In this document: one piece after another, positions 51,905 to 61,424 of the stretch
How positions within the stretch are numbered: the first letter of the stretch is position 1
Layout: each line of letters begins with the position of its first letter
Assembly (NCBI RefSeq): GCF_010093065.1
Contig: NZ_CP048113.1
Span: forward strand, 930,001 to 994,000
Source of the DNA: Chitinophaga agri
GTDB lineage: Bacteria; Bacteroidota; Bacteroidia; Chitinophagales; Chitinophagaceae
Length of the DNA stretch: 64,000 bases
Reading direction: 5' to 3'
Notes under the pieces: model-generated
Told to the model about the DNA's origin: nothing
Database searches by the model: none
The model's input: the letters and a program-made list of their open reading frames with translations, nothing else
Program-made: the position numbers and the translations under genes

Positions 51905-52666
51905 ATGCCTGACGCTTACCAACCTGACTGGGACATATACACTTGCCATATAGAAGATAAACCGGCCATAATTGGGCTGGACCTTGGTTTACGCCGTTTT
52001 GCTCCGCTGAGCAAGAAGCCGTATTCGTTATTTATATCTGTCTATCTCAGAGAGCCCAGACCAGACGGATTCCCTAATGGAGAAGAGTTTTCCATGCTGG
52101 GTGTGATAGAAGACTGGCTTGTACAGGAAATGGAAATTTCCTTACAGGCACATTTTGTTGGCAGAACGATGTCGGATGGCGTGAGAGATTTTTATTTTTA
52201 CACATCGGACATACAGGACTACGAACAGCACGTTACAAAGGCCATGTCACGCTTCCCGGATTACAGGTATGAGTGTGGGGTGAAGGAAGACAAGACCTGG
52301 GAGCTGTATTTTGACTATCTTTTTCCTGATACGCAGGAATTTCAACGTATTCAGAACCGCAAAGTGTTGCGCACGCTGAAACAACATGGGGATATTCCTG
52401 AGCGGGAACGCCTCATTGACCATAGGATTTATTTTTCTACTGAAGCTGAACGGGATGTTTTCGGACAGCAGGTACAATTATTGGGATTTACCATTGATGA
52501 TCGTCCCGTGGAAGTGAATAGTCTGCAACCCTACGGGTTAAAACTATCCCGTATAGACCGCACTGACGATGAAAGTATTGATACAGCAGTAATGATGCTC
52601 TGGGAGCTCGCCCAGGAAATGAGCGCACGTTATGACGGCTGGGAAACCGTGATCGTGGCAGAATAA
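51905..52666 (+). CDS. DUF695 and RraB-domain protein
   Basis: 253-aa cytoplasmic protein of two domains. Residues about 1-135 match DUF695 (DWDIYTCHIEDKPAIIGLDLGLRRFAP...YSLFISVYLREPRPDGFPNGEEF). Residues about 150-245 match the RraB ribonuclease E regulator domain, with IDHRIYFSTEAERDVFGQQVQLLGFTI. RraB in enterobacteria binds RNase E and tunes decay; whether this protein does so is unknown. ATG 51905 is used. It is divergent from the receptor gene. Confidence 0.82.
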   Translation: MPDAYQPDWDIYTCHIEDKPAIIGLDLGLRRFAPLSKKPYSLFISVYLREPRPDGFPNGEEFSMLGVIEDWLVQEMEISLQAHFVGRTMSDGVRDFYFYTSDIQDYEQHVTKAMSRFPDYRYECGVKEDKTWELYFDYLFPDTQEFQRIQNRKVLRTLKQHGDIPERERLIDHRIYFSTEAERDVFGQQVQLLGFTIDDRPVEVNSLQPYGLKLSRIDRTDDESIDTAVMMLWELAQEMSARYDGWETVIVAE

Positions 52667-52742
52667 TTAGTTATATTGTTACAACTGTTACATATTCTTT
52701 ACGTAAGTAAAGATGGACCTTGTTTATTACTTCTGAGATCGA

Positions 52743-54815
52743 GTGAGAAAATCGATAAAAATATTACTATATTTTTTGATTTGCTATTGCCTGGCCTTCG
52801 AAATTTTAGAGGCACATGGTCATCCCATACGGACAAGAACGATCTACCATCCCGTTTTGCGTGATACCATTATACCGGTAAAGCCCGCCGACCCGGCTAT
52901 TCCGGTCCCGGAGGATACACTTTTTCCCATCATCCCGATGATACCGTCGTTGCCTATTATGCCGACCGTGCCGGAGGATACCGCCGTTCCCGGAGATATC
53001 ATCCTGAAAGGCGATACCATACCCGTTTCAAAAAGATATTCCAATTCCTGGTTCGGGAGAATGCGGGTTTACCGCGATTCATTGCGGAGCCGGTCCTACC
53101 GCGATTCTATGGTCAGAAAGGTCACCCGACAGAACGTGCCGGAGCCTGGCATGGACAGCAGCATTATCAAGAGTGAACAATACTTTAAGCCTTATAGCGG
53201 GAAGGTGATCAGGGATGTCTACTTCCGCCGTGTAAACGTATTCGGTCCCAGCAATATCAGGGATACCACCTTTTCTACTTCTATGAAGCTGGTACATCTG
53301 GCTAACCGGCTGCATTTCAATTCAGAGGAATGGGTGATCCGTCAGCTGCTGTTTTTCAGGCAGAACGATACCCTCGATCCCTATGAGATGTCGGACAATG
53401 AGCGTTATCTCCGTAGCCGTCCCTTCATTCAGGATGCCCGCTTGTATATTATTAATACAGGCGCCTCGCCGGACTCAATTGACTTACTGGTGGTTACCAA
53501 AGACGTATTTGAATACGGCTTCGACCTGTCCCGACTCAGTACGAGCGGTGTCAGGGCCAGCGTATCTAACGATAACCTGTTCGGAGCTGGTCAGGGTGTG
53601 AAAATAGGAGGCTCCTGGAGTGGAAATGATAATCCGCCCTTCGGATCACAGGCCAGGTACACCAAGAATAATATACTGGGAACGTTCATAGACTTCTCAG
53701 GCGGCTATACGACGCTCAATAATATTAATACACTGGATTCGGGGACATATGAGGGCACTTATTATCTGGCCTTCGACAGACCTTTATATAAAAGCGGCGC
53801 AAAATGGACAGGGGGTATTGGTTTCAGCACCAACTACTCTATTAATATGTTCAACAAATCAGATACCCTGTACCGGAATTACCGGTATAACATCCTGGAT
53901 GTATGGGGTGGTTACAATATTCTGAAACAGGATAGCCGTAATCCGGACTCCCGTCGTCCCAATCTGGCCTTCCTCATTCGACACTTCAATCTCTTATTTA
54001 CAAAGAAGCCCTGGCAGGAAGAGTATAAACTGGACCCCGTATATAATAATCACCGGTTCTATCTCGCACAGGCGGTGGTGTTCAGACAGGAGTTCTTCAA
54101 AACGAATCACTTCTTCGGATTTGGCAGAACGGAGGATATTCCGTTGGGCTACACCGCTTCAGCCACTGCCGGATGGGATACCTGGAAAGGGCGTACCCGC
54201 GGGTATGTGGGTGTGGAGGCGGAGAAATTCTGGGTCACACGGGGAAAAGGTATCGTATATGGGCAGGCCGGGTTGAGCACATTCTATCAGAACTTTCAAT
54301 CTGAGGATGCTGTCATCCATGCCAGGATAGAATATTACAGCCGTGCCTTCCAGTTTGCCGGGGGGAAGCTGCGTCAGTTCCTGTACTTTGATTACCTGGG
54401 GAATCTGAATAATTACTTCTACCGCCCGTTGAACATCAACCGTGATCTGGGCGTATGGGGATATAAGGACGTTCCTTTAAGTGGTTACCAGCGTTTGAAC
54501 ATGCGGTCAGAGACGATCTATTATAGTCCGTTGAAAATGTTAGGGTTCAAGTTCAATTTCTTTACTTCTGTTCAGGCTTCCCAGCTGACTACCAAAAGCA
54601 ATAATCTGCTCAAGAATCCTCTTTACACCGGACTGGGACTGGGCCTCAGGGTAAGGAACGAGAACCTGTCGCTGAATACCCTGAGGCTGGCTGCCAATTA
54701 TTATCCTAATGCGCCTTACCCCATGAAGACTATTTTCTGGGAGGCTACCACCGTGGTAGACTTCCGCTTCAATGTATTCTCTCTGAGAGCGCCTGCTTTC
54801 TTACAGTTCAGATGA
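52743..54815 (+). CDS. Omp85-like outer-membrane protein with Pro-rich N-terminal segment
   Basis: 690-aa exported protein with a GTG start (52743). The signal peptide runs to about residue 25. Residues about 38-95 are Pro-rich, with repeated VPEDT and PxxP units. Residues about 150-240 look like one POTRA-type domain (EEWVIRQLLFF...MSDNERYLRSRPFIQDARLYI). From about 260 a long beta-barrel follows. This layout matches Omp85/TamA-like proteins, but the usual number of POTRA domains is reduced. Function unknown. Its stop overlaps the convergent molybdoenzyme gene by 15 nt. Confidence 0.7.
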   Translation: MRKSIKILLYFLICYCLAFEILEAHGHPIRTRTIYHPVLRDTIIPVKPADPAIPVPEDTLFPIIPMIPSLPIMPTVPEDTAVPGDIILKGDTIPVSKRYSNSWFGRMRVYRDSLRSRSYRDSMVRKVTRQNVPEPGMDSSIIKSEQYFKPYSGKVIRDVYFRRVNVFGPSNIRDTTFSTSMKLVHLANRLHFNSEEWVIRQLLFFRQNDTLDPYEMSDNERYLRSRPFIQDARLYIINTGASPDSIDLLVVTKDVFEYGFDLSRLSTSGVRASVSNDNLFGAGQGVKIGGSWSGNDNPPFGSQARYTKNNILGTFIDFSGGYTTLNNINTLDSGTYEGTYYLAFDRPLYKSGAKWTGGIGFSTNYSINMFNKSDTLYRNYRYNILDVWGGYNILKQDSRNPDSRRPNLAFLIRHFNLLFTKKPWQEEYKLDPVYNNHRFYLAQAVVFRQEFFKTNHFFGFGRTEDIPLGYTASATAGWDTWKGRTRGYVGVEAEKFWVTRGKGIVYGQAGLSTFYQNFQSEDAVIHARIEYYSRAFQFAGGKLRQFLYFDYLGNLNNYFYRPLNINRDLGVWGYKDVPLSGYQRLNMRSETIYYSPLKMLGFKFNFFTSVQASQLTTKSNNLLKNPLYTGLGLGLRVRNENLSLNTLRLAANYYPNAPYPMKTIFWEATTVVDFRFNVFSLRAPAFLQFR

Positions 54816-57110
54816 TTTCCTGATCCTGATGACCACCAGTTTAGAAGTGGGGGTGTTACTTTTATCCGCTACACTATCCAATGGTACCAACGGATTGGTT
54901 TCCGGGAAATAGGTGGCTGTACACTTTTCCGGGATGCTGTATTCCACTACCAGGAACCGTTTTACGATCCTTTCCTGCCCACCCGACTGGTTGATCAGGT
55001 CAACTACGTCATTGGGTTTAAGTCCGGCTTCGCTGATATCTTTCGCATTCATTAATATCACCCGTCTTTCCTGGTAGATACCTCGGTAGCGGTCATCCAG
55101 GCCGTAGATGGTAGTGTTGAACTGATCATGGCTGCGGATGGTCATCATCATGTATTCGTCGGGGGCCAGTTTATGTTCAGTCACAGTGGCGACATTGAAA
55201 TTCGCTTTGCCGGTATTGGTAAAGAAATTTCCGTCACGGGCACCATTGGGCAGATAAAATCCACCTGGGTGTCTCACCCGGTTATTATAGTTGGTAAAGC
55301 CTGGGATGACCTTCTCAATATCCTCACGGATGTAGTCGTAGTGCTGCATGTAATGCTGCCAGCCCACTTTTGATCTGCTCCCAAGAGTGGCCATGGCCAT
55401 TTTACACACGATGGCCGGTTCACTTAGCAGGTGATCTGAGATAGGTTGCAGGTTACCTTTTGACATCTGGACAACACCCATAGAATTTTCGCAGGTAACG
55501 AACTGTCTTTCTCCCCGCTGAACATCTTTATCACTGCGTCCTAAGGTAGGAAGAATGAGGGCTTCCCGTCCATGTACCAGGTGACTGCGGTTCAGTTTTG
55601 TAGATACGTGTACGGTCAGCGCGCAGTTCCGTAAGGCCGTTGCCGTTACTTCAGTATCAGGAGTGGCCGACAGGAAATTGCCTCCCATAGCAATAAATAC
55701 CGAGGCTTTTTTGTCACGCATGGCTGCAATAGCATGTACGACATCATAGCCATGTTTACGGGGAGGTTCAAATCCGTAGATATTGCGAATGGTATCAAGC
55801 AGTTTGACAGAAGGTCTTTCGAAGATACCCATGGTACGGTCGCCCTGGACATTGCTATGTCCCCGTACGGGGCAGGTGCCTGCGCCAGGCTTGCCCACGC
55901 TGCCTTTGAGCAGGAGCAGGTTTACTACCTCCCTGATCGTATCTACGGCATTCTTATGTTGCGTCAGCCCCATCGCCCAGCAGGCAACGATCTTCTTTTT
56001 ATGCAGCAGCATATCAGCAGCTTCCCTGATCTGTTCCAGGGAAACGCCCGCCGCTGTGGAAAGCTGCTCCAGCTGCAGCTGACGGAGGTGCTGTATATAG
56101 GCTTCGTAGCCGCTGGTATTGTTACGAATGAATTGATTATCAAAGACTGCCCCGGGACGTTTCTCTTCTTCCTGTAACAGCAGGAGGGCAATGGCCTGTA
56201 GTAATGCCATATCTCCATTGATCTTCACCTGGAGGAAAAGATCTGTCAGATGAGTGGGGACATGGAGCATGCCGCCCACAGTCTGCGGATTCATGAAGTT
56301 CAGCAAACCTGTTTCAGGCAGTGGATTGACCGAGATGATCTTTACTCCATTCTTTTTCGCCTTCTGCAATGCAGAAAGCATCCGTGGATGGTTCGTGCCA
56401 GGGTTTTGTCCTAGTATGATAATGACCTCGGCTTCGTACAGGTCTTCCAGTGTGACTGATCCCTTGCCAATACCCAGGCTGTCGGACAAAGCCACACCAC
56501 TGGATTCATGGCACATATTGGAACAATCGGGCAGATTGTTGGTGCCAAATTCACGTACGAAAAGCTGATAGAGGAAAGCTGCTTCATTACTGGTACGACC
56601 TGAAGTATAGAAGATCGCTTCGTCCGGAGAAGAAAGTGCGTTCAGGTGTGCGGCTATTTTGATGAAGGCATTTTCCCAGGAGATAGGCGTATAGTGTGTG
56701 GCGCCGGAAGCCAGATACATGGGTTGCGCTACACGGCCCTTCTTTCCGATCTCATAGTCTGTCAGCTGTCCCAGTGACGCAATACTGTTTTCAGCGAAAA
56801 ACGCGGGTCCGAGCTTTTTGCTGGTCGCTTCTTCAGCCACCGCTTTGGCGCCATTTTCACAGTACTCTGCAATAGCAGAACGCTCATCATCCGGATCAGG
56901 CCATGCGCAGCCGGGGCAGTCGAAGCCATTTTTCTGATTGAGCTTCAGCAGGGCTTTCATGCCCCGAACGGCGTCCATCTCCCGGAGAATGTGCCTGGCA
57001 CTGTAGATTACTGCCGGCAGTCCGGCGGCAGCAGTTTTGGGTTTACTAAGACGTACATGCCCGGTGAAATGTTCAGGATTCAGGGATGCGTCAGTATGTT
57101 CAGTACTCAT
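54801..57110 (-). CDS. FdhF/YdeP-family molybdopterin oxidoreductase
   Basis: 769-aa molybdenum bis-MGD enzyme like formate dehydrogenase alpha and YdeP. Cys200 in NMCHESSG is the probable Mo ligand, in the position of selenocysteine in FdhF. CPGCAWPDPDD (Cys65, Cys68) and Cys84 form an atypical N-terminal Cys group, different from the standard four-Cys iron-sulfur motif. GQNPGTNHPRML, MGLTQHKNAVD and GNFLSATPDTE contact the cofactor. It follows fdhD after 57 nt and probably uses it for cofactor sulfuration. Electron partner and true substrate are unknown. Confidence 0.9.
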   Translation of the reverse strand: MSTEHTDASLNPEHFTGHVRLSKPKTAAAGLPAVIYSARHILREMDAVRGMKALLKLNQKNGFDCPGCAWPDPDDERSAIAEYCENGAKAVAEEATSKKLGPAFFAENSIASLGQLTDYEIGKKGRVAQPMYLASGATHYTPISWENAFIKIAAHLNALSSPDEAIFYTSGRTSNEAAFLYQLFVREFGTNNLPDCSNMCHESSGVALSDSLGIGKGSVTLEDLYEAEVIIILGQNPGTNHPRMLSALQKAKKNGVKIISVNPLPETGLLNFMNPQTVGGMLHVPTHLTDLFLQVKINGDMALLQAIALLLLQEEEKRPGAVFDNQFIRNNTSGYEAYIQHLRQLQLEQLSTAAGVSLEQIREAADMLLHKKKIVACWAMGLTQHKNAVDTIREVVNLLLLKGSVGKPGAGTCPVRGHSNVQGDRTMGIFERPSVKLLDTIRNIYGFEPPRKHGYDVVHAIAAMRDKKASVFIAMGGNFLSATPDTEVTATALRNCALTVHVSTKLNRSHLVHGREALILPTLGRSDKDVQRGERQFVTCENSMGVVQMSKGNLQPISDHLLSEPAIVCKMAMATLGSRSKVGWQHYMQHYDYIREDIEKVIPGFTNYNNRVRHPGGFYLPNGARDGNFFTNTGKANFNVATVTEHKLAPDEYMMMTIRSHDQFNTTIYGLDDRYRGIYQERRVILMNAKDISEAGLKPNDVVDLINQSGGQERIVKRFLVVEYSIPEKCTATYFPETNPLVPLDSVADKSNTPTSKLVVIRIRKSSEL

Positions 57111-57167
57111 GGAGCATTTTTTCAGTAATGTGGTATATATCGGTGCTATAACAGCCTCGGTAAGCTA

Positions 57168-58028
57168 TCAGTGTGTACTGACAGTAGTGTTTGTTATCGC
57201 TATCCTTTTTTCGCCATTATAGATATTGAAACGTTGTTGTCTGAGAAATCCGATGAGGGTGATATCCCACTCGCGGGCCATCTTCACGGCCATGCCCGAA
57301 GGGGCACCCACAGCGGCGATCACTTTTATGCCCGCCATAGCAGCCTTCTGTATCAGTTCAAATCCTGCGCGGCCACTGAGCAATAACAGATAGTTGTCCA
57401 TAGGGAACAATTGTTGTTGCAGGGCGGCCCCTATAAGCTTATCTACAGCGTTATGTCTGCCAATGTCTTCCCGCATCAGCAAAGGCGTTGCCGACGGGTC
57501 GAATAAGGCAGCTGCGTGTATACCACCCGTATCTTCAAACAATTGTTGCTGTTTTCTAAGTATATCAGGCAGCTGTGTGATCATGGAGGCTGGCCATTTC
57601 CATCCCGTCGTGGCAGCCGGGCTGGTTTTTGACACAGGAGTATATATGGCAGTGATGTCAGTTTTTCCACACATGCCGCAGCCGGCATTGGAGACGAAAT
57701 TGCGCTGCGAGGAGGTAAGAGCAGGGCATACGTGTTCGTGCAGGCTTACCAGTATTGTATTTGTAATTTCACTCTCAGAACTGATGGCTTTGACATCTTT
57801 TTCAGAACGAATGATACCTTCTGTGAACAGAAAGCCTATCGCCAGTTCAGGATCCTGCCCGGGCGTACGCATCGTAACGGAGACGGACTGTTGTTGTCTG
57901 TTAGCAGCAGGGCCGTGAATGAGCTGTATTTCAAGCGGTTCTTCGGCGGCCAGTGCATCTTCTGTGGCAGTAACAATTGTATCTTGTACTCTTGTTATGC
58001 GTGTGTAGGAAATGGCAGGATTTGACAT
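57168..58028 (-). CDS. fdhD: Formate dehydrogenase accessory sulfurtransferase FdhD
   Basis: 286-aa FdhD, which transfers sulfur from IscS to the molybdenum cofactor of formate dehydrogenase. The catalytic NAGCGMCGK (CxxC) loop is intact. SVTMRTPGQDPELAIGFLFTEGI, HAAALFD and REDIGRHNAVDKLIGA are typical. It precedes the YdeP-type oxidoreductase on the same strand, forming a two-gene operon. Confidence 0.95.
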   Translation of the reverse strand: MSNPAISYTRITRVQDTIVTATEDALAAEEPLEIQLIHGPAANRQQQSVSVTMRTPGQDPELAIGFLFTEGIIRSEKDVKAISSESEITNTILVSLHEHVCPALTSSQRNFVSNAGCGMCGKTDITAIYTPVSKTSPAATTGWKWPASMITQLPDILRKQQQLFEDTGGIHAAALFDPSATPLLMREDIGRHNAVDKLIGAALQQQLFPMDNYLLLLSGRAGFELIQKAAMAGIKVIAAVGAPSGMAVKMAREWDITLIGFLRQQRFNIYNGEKRIAITNTTVSTH

Positions 58029-58351
58029 GGTGTAAAGTTACGGAATATAAGATAGGATGATTACTGTATAGGTCAGGGTTTATTTTGTCATTTTGTTAGT
58101 GAAGGTGAAAGCTGCGCCGGTTTGAAAGCTACAAATGATGTGTGTTAATCATTTGATTGTCAATTCAGTATTGAAGGCAATAAAGCCGGTTGTTTAATAA
58201 CTGTTTTCATATCCGCGTGATCAATGCCGTAAGATGTTCTGTTGAATGTGAGGGCTGTCTTCTGGGATGACATGTTCCGATGATCGTCTTTTGCGGCTGC
58301 AAAAGTCAGGCCTTCGTGATCATGCAGGAGAGTGGAAGGTGAGGGGCTATT
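58029..58351. other. Intergenic region, no gene supported
   Basis: About 320 bp between the fdhD start and the metallopeptidase terminator. A minus-strand frame of 117 codons (58160-58513) runs through it, but it crosses the terminator and begins inside the metallopeptidase 3' end. I see no promoter box with confidence. Confidence 0.5.
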
Positions 58352-58386
58352 AAAAAGAAGACAGGCAGACCGTAAGGCCTGCCTGC
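58352..58386 (-). terminator. Terminator of the zinc metallopeptidase gene
   Basis: CAGGCAG and CTGCCTG form a 7-bp stem with a 10-nt loop. The minus strand then reads TCTTCTTTTTAAT. It lies about 100 nt past the stop codon. Confidence 0.7.
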
Positions 58387-58484
58387 ATTGAATAAACTTT
58401 TGTCTGATATAAGTGACACCAGCTTCTGTATTAGTTGAAAGGTCTGCATTTATGAAGGCATCAGCATAGCACCTGTTTATTTCA

Positions 58485-59348
58485 CTAAAGATCATTGGCG
58501 CTGAATGTGTCACCCTGTTTTACATCACCGGTTTCGAAGCCTTTCTTAAACCAGCGCATACGCTGTGCAGAAGTTCCGTGTGTGAATGCATCAGGAACGA
58601 CATGTCCGGAGGCCGCCTTTTGCAGGGCATCGTCACCAACCGCACTGGCAGCATTCAGGGCTTCTTCAATGTCACCAGGTTCAAGGATATTCTGCATTTT
58701 CTGTGCATGATGTGCCCATACACCTGCAAAGAAGTCGGCCTGAAGTTCCAGTTTCACGGAGAGCTTGTTGTATTCTTTTTCACTGATCCGGGAACGCATC
58801 GCCTGTACTTTGCTGCTGGTCCCGAGGAGATTCTGGACATGATGACCGACTTCGTGTGCGATCACGTAAGCCATTGCGAAGTCGCCGGCCACTTTGAATC
58901 GCTGCTCCATTTCATTGAAGAAAGTAAGATCAAGGTAAACTTTTTCATCTGCGGGGCAATAGAATGGGCCCATGGCGGATTGCGCCGCACCACATCCGGA
59001 CTGGTCGTAGTCTGTATATAATACCATGCCGGGATCCTTATATTTTTTGTTCATCTGTGCAAACAGCTGCTCCCATACATCTTCAGTATCGGCCAGCACA
59101 GTAGAGGCAAATCTTGAGATCTCGTCACTGCTGTCGGTAACAGTGCCGGCTTCCGTCTGCTGGGCGCCGCCGGAGTTTTGTTGAATGGATTGTAAAGCCT
59201 GTTGAGGGTCCTGATTGAATAGCAGGGCCAGGACAAGAATGATCACCCCACCAATACCTCCACCAATACCAATTGTCTTCATACCACCACCACCGCCACC
59301 ACGGCGATCTTCTACGTTGTCGCTTAATCTTCTGTTTTGCCAGCGCAT
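58485..59348 (-). CDS. YpfJ/KPN_02809-family neutral zinc metallopeptidase
   Basis: 287-aa membrane-anchored peptidase. MRWQNRRLSDNVEDRRGGGGGG is the typical cytoplasmic start; the Gly run leads into one membrane helix (about residues 27-46). The zinc motif is HEVGHHVQ (HExxH), with downstream Glu in ELQADFFAGVWAHHA. CGAAQSAMGPFYCPADEKVYLD precedes it. The substrate is unknown. Length fits the family. Confidence 0.93.
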   Translation of the reverse strand: MRWQNRRLSDNVEDRRGGGGGGMKTIGIGGGIGGVIILVLALLFNQDPQQALQSIQQNSGGAQQTEAGTVTDSSDEISRFASTVLADTEDVWEQLFAQMNKKYKDPGMVLYTDYDQSGCGAAQSAMGPFYCPADEKVYLDLTFFNEMEQRFKVAGDFAMAYVIAHEVGHHVQNLLGTSSKVQAMRSRISEKEYNKLSVKLELQADFFAGVWAHHAQKMQNILEPGDIEEALNAASAVGDDALQKAASGHVVPDAFTHGTSAQRMRWFKKGFETGDVKQGDTFSANDL

Positions 59349-59467
59349 ATTTTAATTGTTTATATGTCGAAAGTACAGAAATTTTAATACCCTTCCATCA
59401 TAACAATTTCCCTGCCTGTTTCATCAATAGGTAAGGGTTGATTTTTTTTTAATCCCTGGTTTTTACA

Positions 59468-59475
59468 TAAATTAG
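59468..59475 (+). promoter_or_regulatory. Possible -7 box for the DUF4132 gene
   Basis: TAAATTAG approximates TAnnTTTG and lies 46 nt before ATG 59521, favouring that start over the GTG at 59476. Confidence 0.4.
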
Positions 59476-59520
59476 GTGACACTGGTACCCTCATTGTTAC
59501 ACCTCTACACTATTGGAGCT

Positions 59521-61377
59521 ATGCAATTCACAGACTTCTGGATAGGGAAAATACAGGCGGATAATTTACCTGAGGCTATTGATGCTGCTGGACTGATCAA
59601 ATACCTTTCTGTGTTTACGTCGGATGAGCAGTGCTTCCATATTATCTATCAATGGCATGAAACGACCCTCAAACGTACAGGCGATTGGTGGTTCCCCCGG
59701 CAGGAACTTTTTAAGCTGATACAATCTAAAGTGAATAAAAAGGGGCGGCTGACAGAGACGCTGATGCATTGTCTTGTTCTGCTGGATACGTCTGAGAAGA
59801 AGCGTGTTACGGTTGCGGAGGACCGGGTGAATATTCAGATTGATATAATGATGCACGGCGGACCGGAGCAGCTGGTCAGCAGGAGGGACGCCCTGGGGAT
59901 TCTGGTGATAGAGTTTCTGTCTAATATTAAAAGTACACGCCAGCGGGACTACTGGTCTTCATTTATTGATCACTGTCTGACTGCAGGAGACGTGAATGCT
60001 CCGCACCGTAAATGGTGGAAAAGAGCTAAAGAGCTGGTAGACCGGATTGAACCTGAGCAGTTTATTGCGCGGCTGAGGGATTGGATATCTTTCTGTCAGG
60101 GCCAGTTGATGTCGATACATTCCGGGAGGAAGCAAAGTTTTACCGATTATGATATTGATTACCTCAGTGCGATCAACCATAACCTGTTAAAAGCGCTGAT
60201 CTGGTGCAGTGCTATTCCTGATAACAAGACACTGCTTGATCTGTTGGATACCTATATTCCCTGGGCATATAAAAGGAAAGGATCGTCAGGACCATTATCA
60301 GTTAAGACGGGGACCGCCTGTATGTATGCTTATACCTTCCTGTCCTTCAGGGAAGCGCTCACGCGGATAGCCCGGTTCCGGGGATTAGTCAGACATAGCG
60401 CTACGCAGAAAAGTATTGACAAAATACTGCATGGACTGGCACAGCAACATGAGATTCCGCCACATCAGCTGGAGGAATATATTGTGCCTGACTTCGGATT
60501 GGATCAGCAGGGGATGTTAAGGGTATCAGTGGGAGAGATGACGGGCGTTTATTCCTTACAGGATTCCGGGAAGTTGGCCTTATACCTGGAAAAAGATGGT
60601 ACACAGCTTCCTGCGGTGCTGCCCGCTACTAATCCCGCACTGAAAGATTTTAAGAAACTGGCCAGAGAAATTGATGATACATTATCTGCCAGTTGTATGC
60701 GACTGGAGCGGTCATTTCTACGCCAACATCCCTGGTCCTATACACACTGGAAAGCCTTTTATCTTGACCATCCGCTGGTCAGGAATCTGACCACCCGTTT
60801 AATATGGAATTTTAGTACGAACGGGATACAGGTAGCCGGTTATTATTATGATGGGAATATTGTTGACTATAAAGGCAAACGGCTGGTAGTCAGTGAGGAG
60901 ACACAGGTTAGTTTATGGCATCCTATGAACGGGTCAATGAAGACTGTAAAGGCCTGGCGGAATTTTTTGTCGGAGCATCATGTGGCGCAACCCTTTGAGC
61001 AGGTGAACAGGGTGACGTATACACCTACCCCGGATGAGCTGACAGATGGTTATTATTCTTCGCGGTTTGCATGCCAGGTATTGAACAGGGACAAGTTCAG
61101 GCATATTATTAGTCAGCGGGGATGGACACTACGGCAAAAGGCAGCGCATAACTGGTCGTACGTGCCGCATATGGCCCTGATGGAATGGGATATCCGGGTT
61201 AATTTCTTTGCAGATAAAAAAGAGGAAGATACAGTAGTGACAGACCTGCTGAACTTCTATAGGGAAGGGGTGCCGTTAGCTTTGTGTGAAGTACCTCCGG
61301 TTGTGTTTTCTGAGATGATACGGGATGTGAGCTTGTTTGTTGCTATTGCGGGTACGACGGAGTTACATAATCGTTAG
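59521..61377 (+). CDS. DUF4132 domain protein
   Basis: 618-aa cytoplasmic protein. The last 230 residues carry DUF4132-type features: HPLVRNLTTRLIWNF, then a beta-rich stretch with VSLWHPMNGSMKTVKAWRNFLSEHHVAQPFEQVNRVTY, then RDKFRHIISQRGW. The N-terminal 380 residues are alpha-helical without a recognised domain. Such proteins resemble the MolR/WGR-associated group, with no established biochemical function. It converges on a histidine kinase gene. Confidence 0.8.
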   Translation: MQFTDFWIGKIQADNLPEAIDAAGLIKYLSVFTSDEQCFHIIYQWHETTLKRTGDWWFPRQELFKLIQSKVNKKGRLTETLMHCLVLLDTSEKKRVTVAEDRVNIQIDIMMHGGPEQLVSRRDALGILVIEFLSNIKSTRQRDYWSSFIDHCLTAGDVNAPHRKWWKRAKELVDRIEPEQFIARLRDWISFCQGQLMSIHSGRKQSFTDYDIDYLSAINHNLLKALIWCSAIPDNKTLLDLLDTYIPWAYKRKGSSGPLSVKTGTACMYAYTFLSFREALTRIARFRGLVRHSATQKSIDKILHGLAQQHEIPPHQLEEYIVPDFGLDQQGMLRVSVGEMTGVYSLQDSGKLALYLEKDGTQLPAVLPATNPALKDFKKLAREIDDTLSASCMRLERSFLRQHPWSYTHWKAFYLDHPLVRNLTTRLIWNFSTNGIQVAGYYYDGNIVDYKGKRLVVSEETQVSLWHPMNGSMKTVKAWRNFLSEHHVAQPFEQVNRVTYTPTPDELTDGYYSSRFACQVLNRDKFRHIISQRGWTLRQKAAHNWSYVPHMALMEWDIRVNFFADKKEEDTVVTDLLNFYREGVPLALCEVPPVVFSEMIRDVSLFVAIAGTTELHNR

Positions 61378-61424
61378 CAGGTACTTGTTTACATAATTGT
61401 TAAGATGACTGTGCCAGATGGCGT

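Noticed and set aside
58160..58513. Minus-strand 117-codon frame between fdhD and the metallopeptidase
   Set aside because: It begins inside the 3' end of the metallopeptidase gene and crosses its terminator hairpin. It has no domain, and its composition does not look like a protein.
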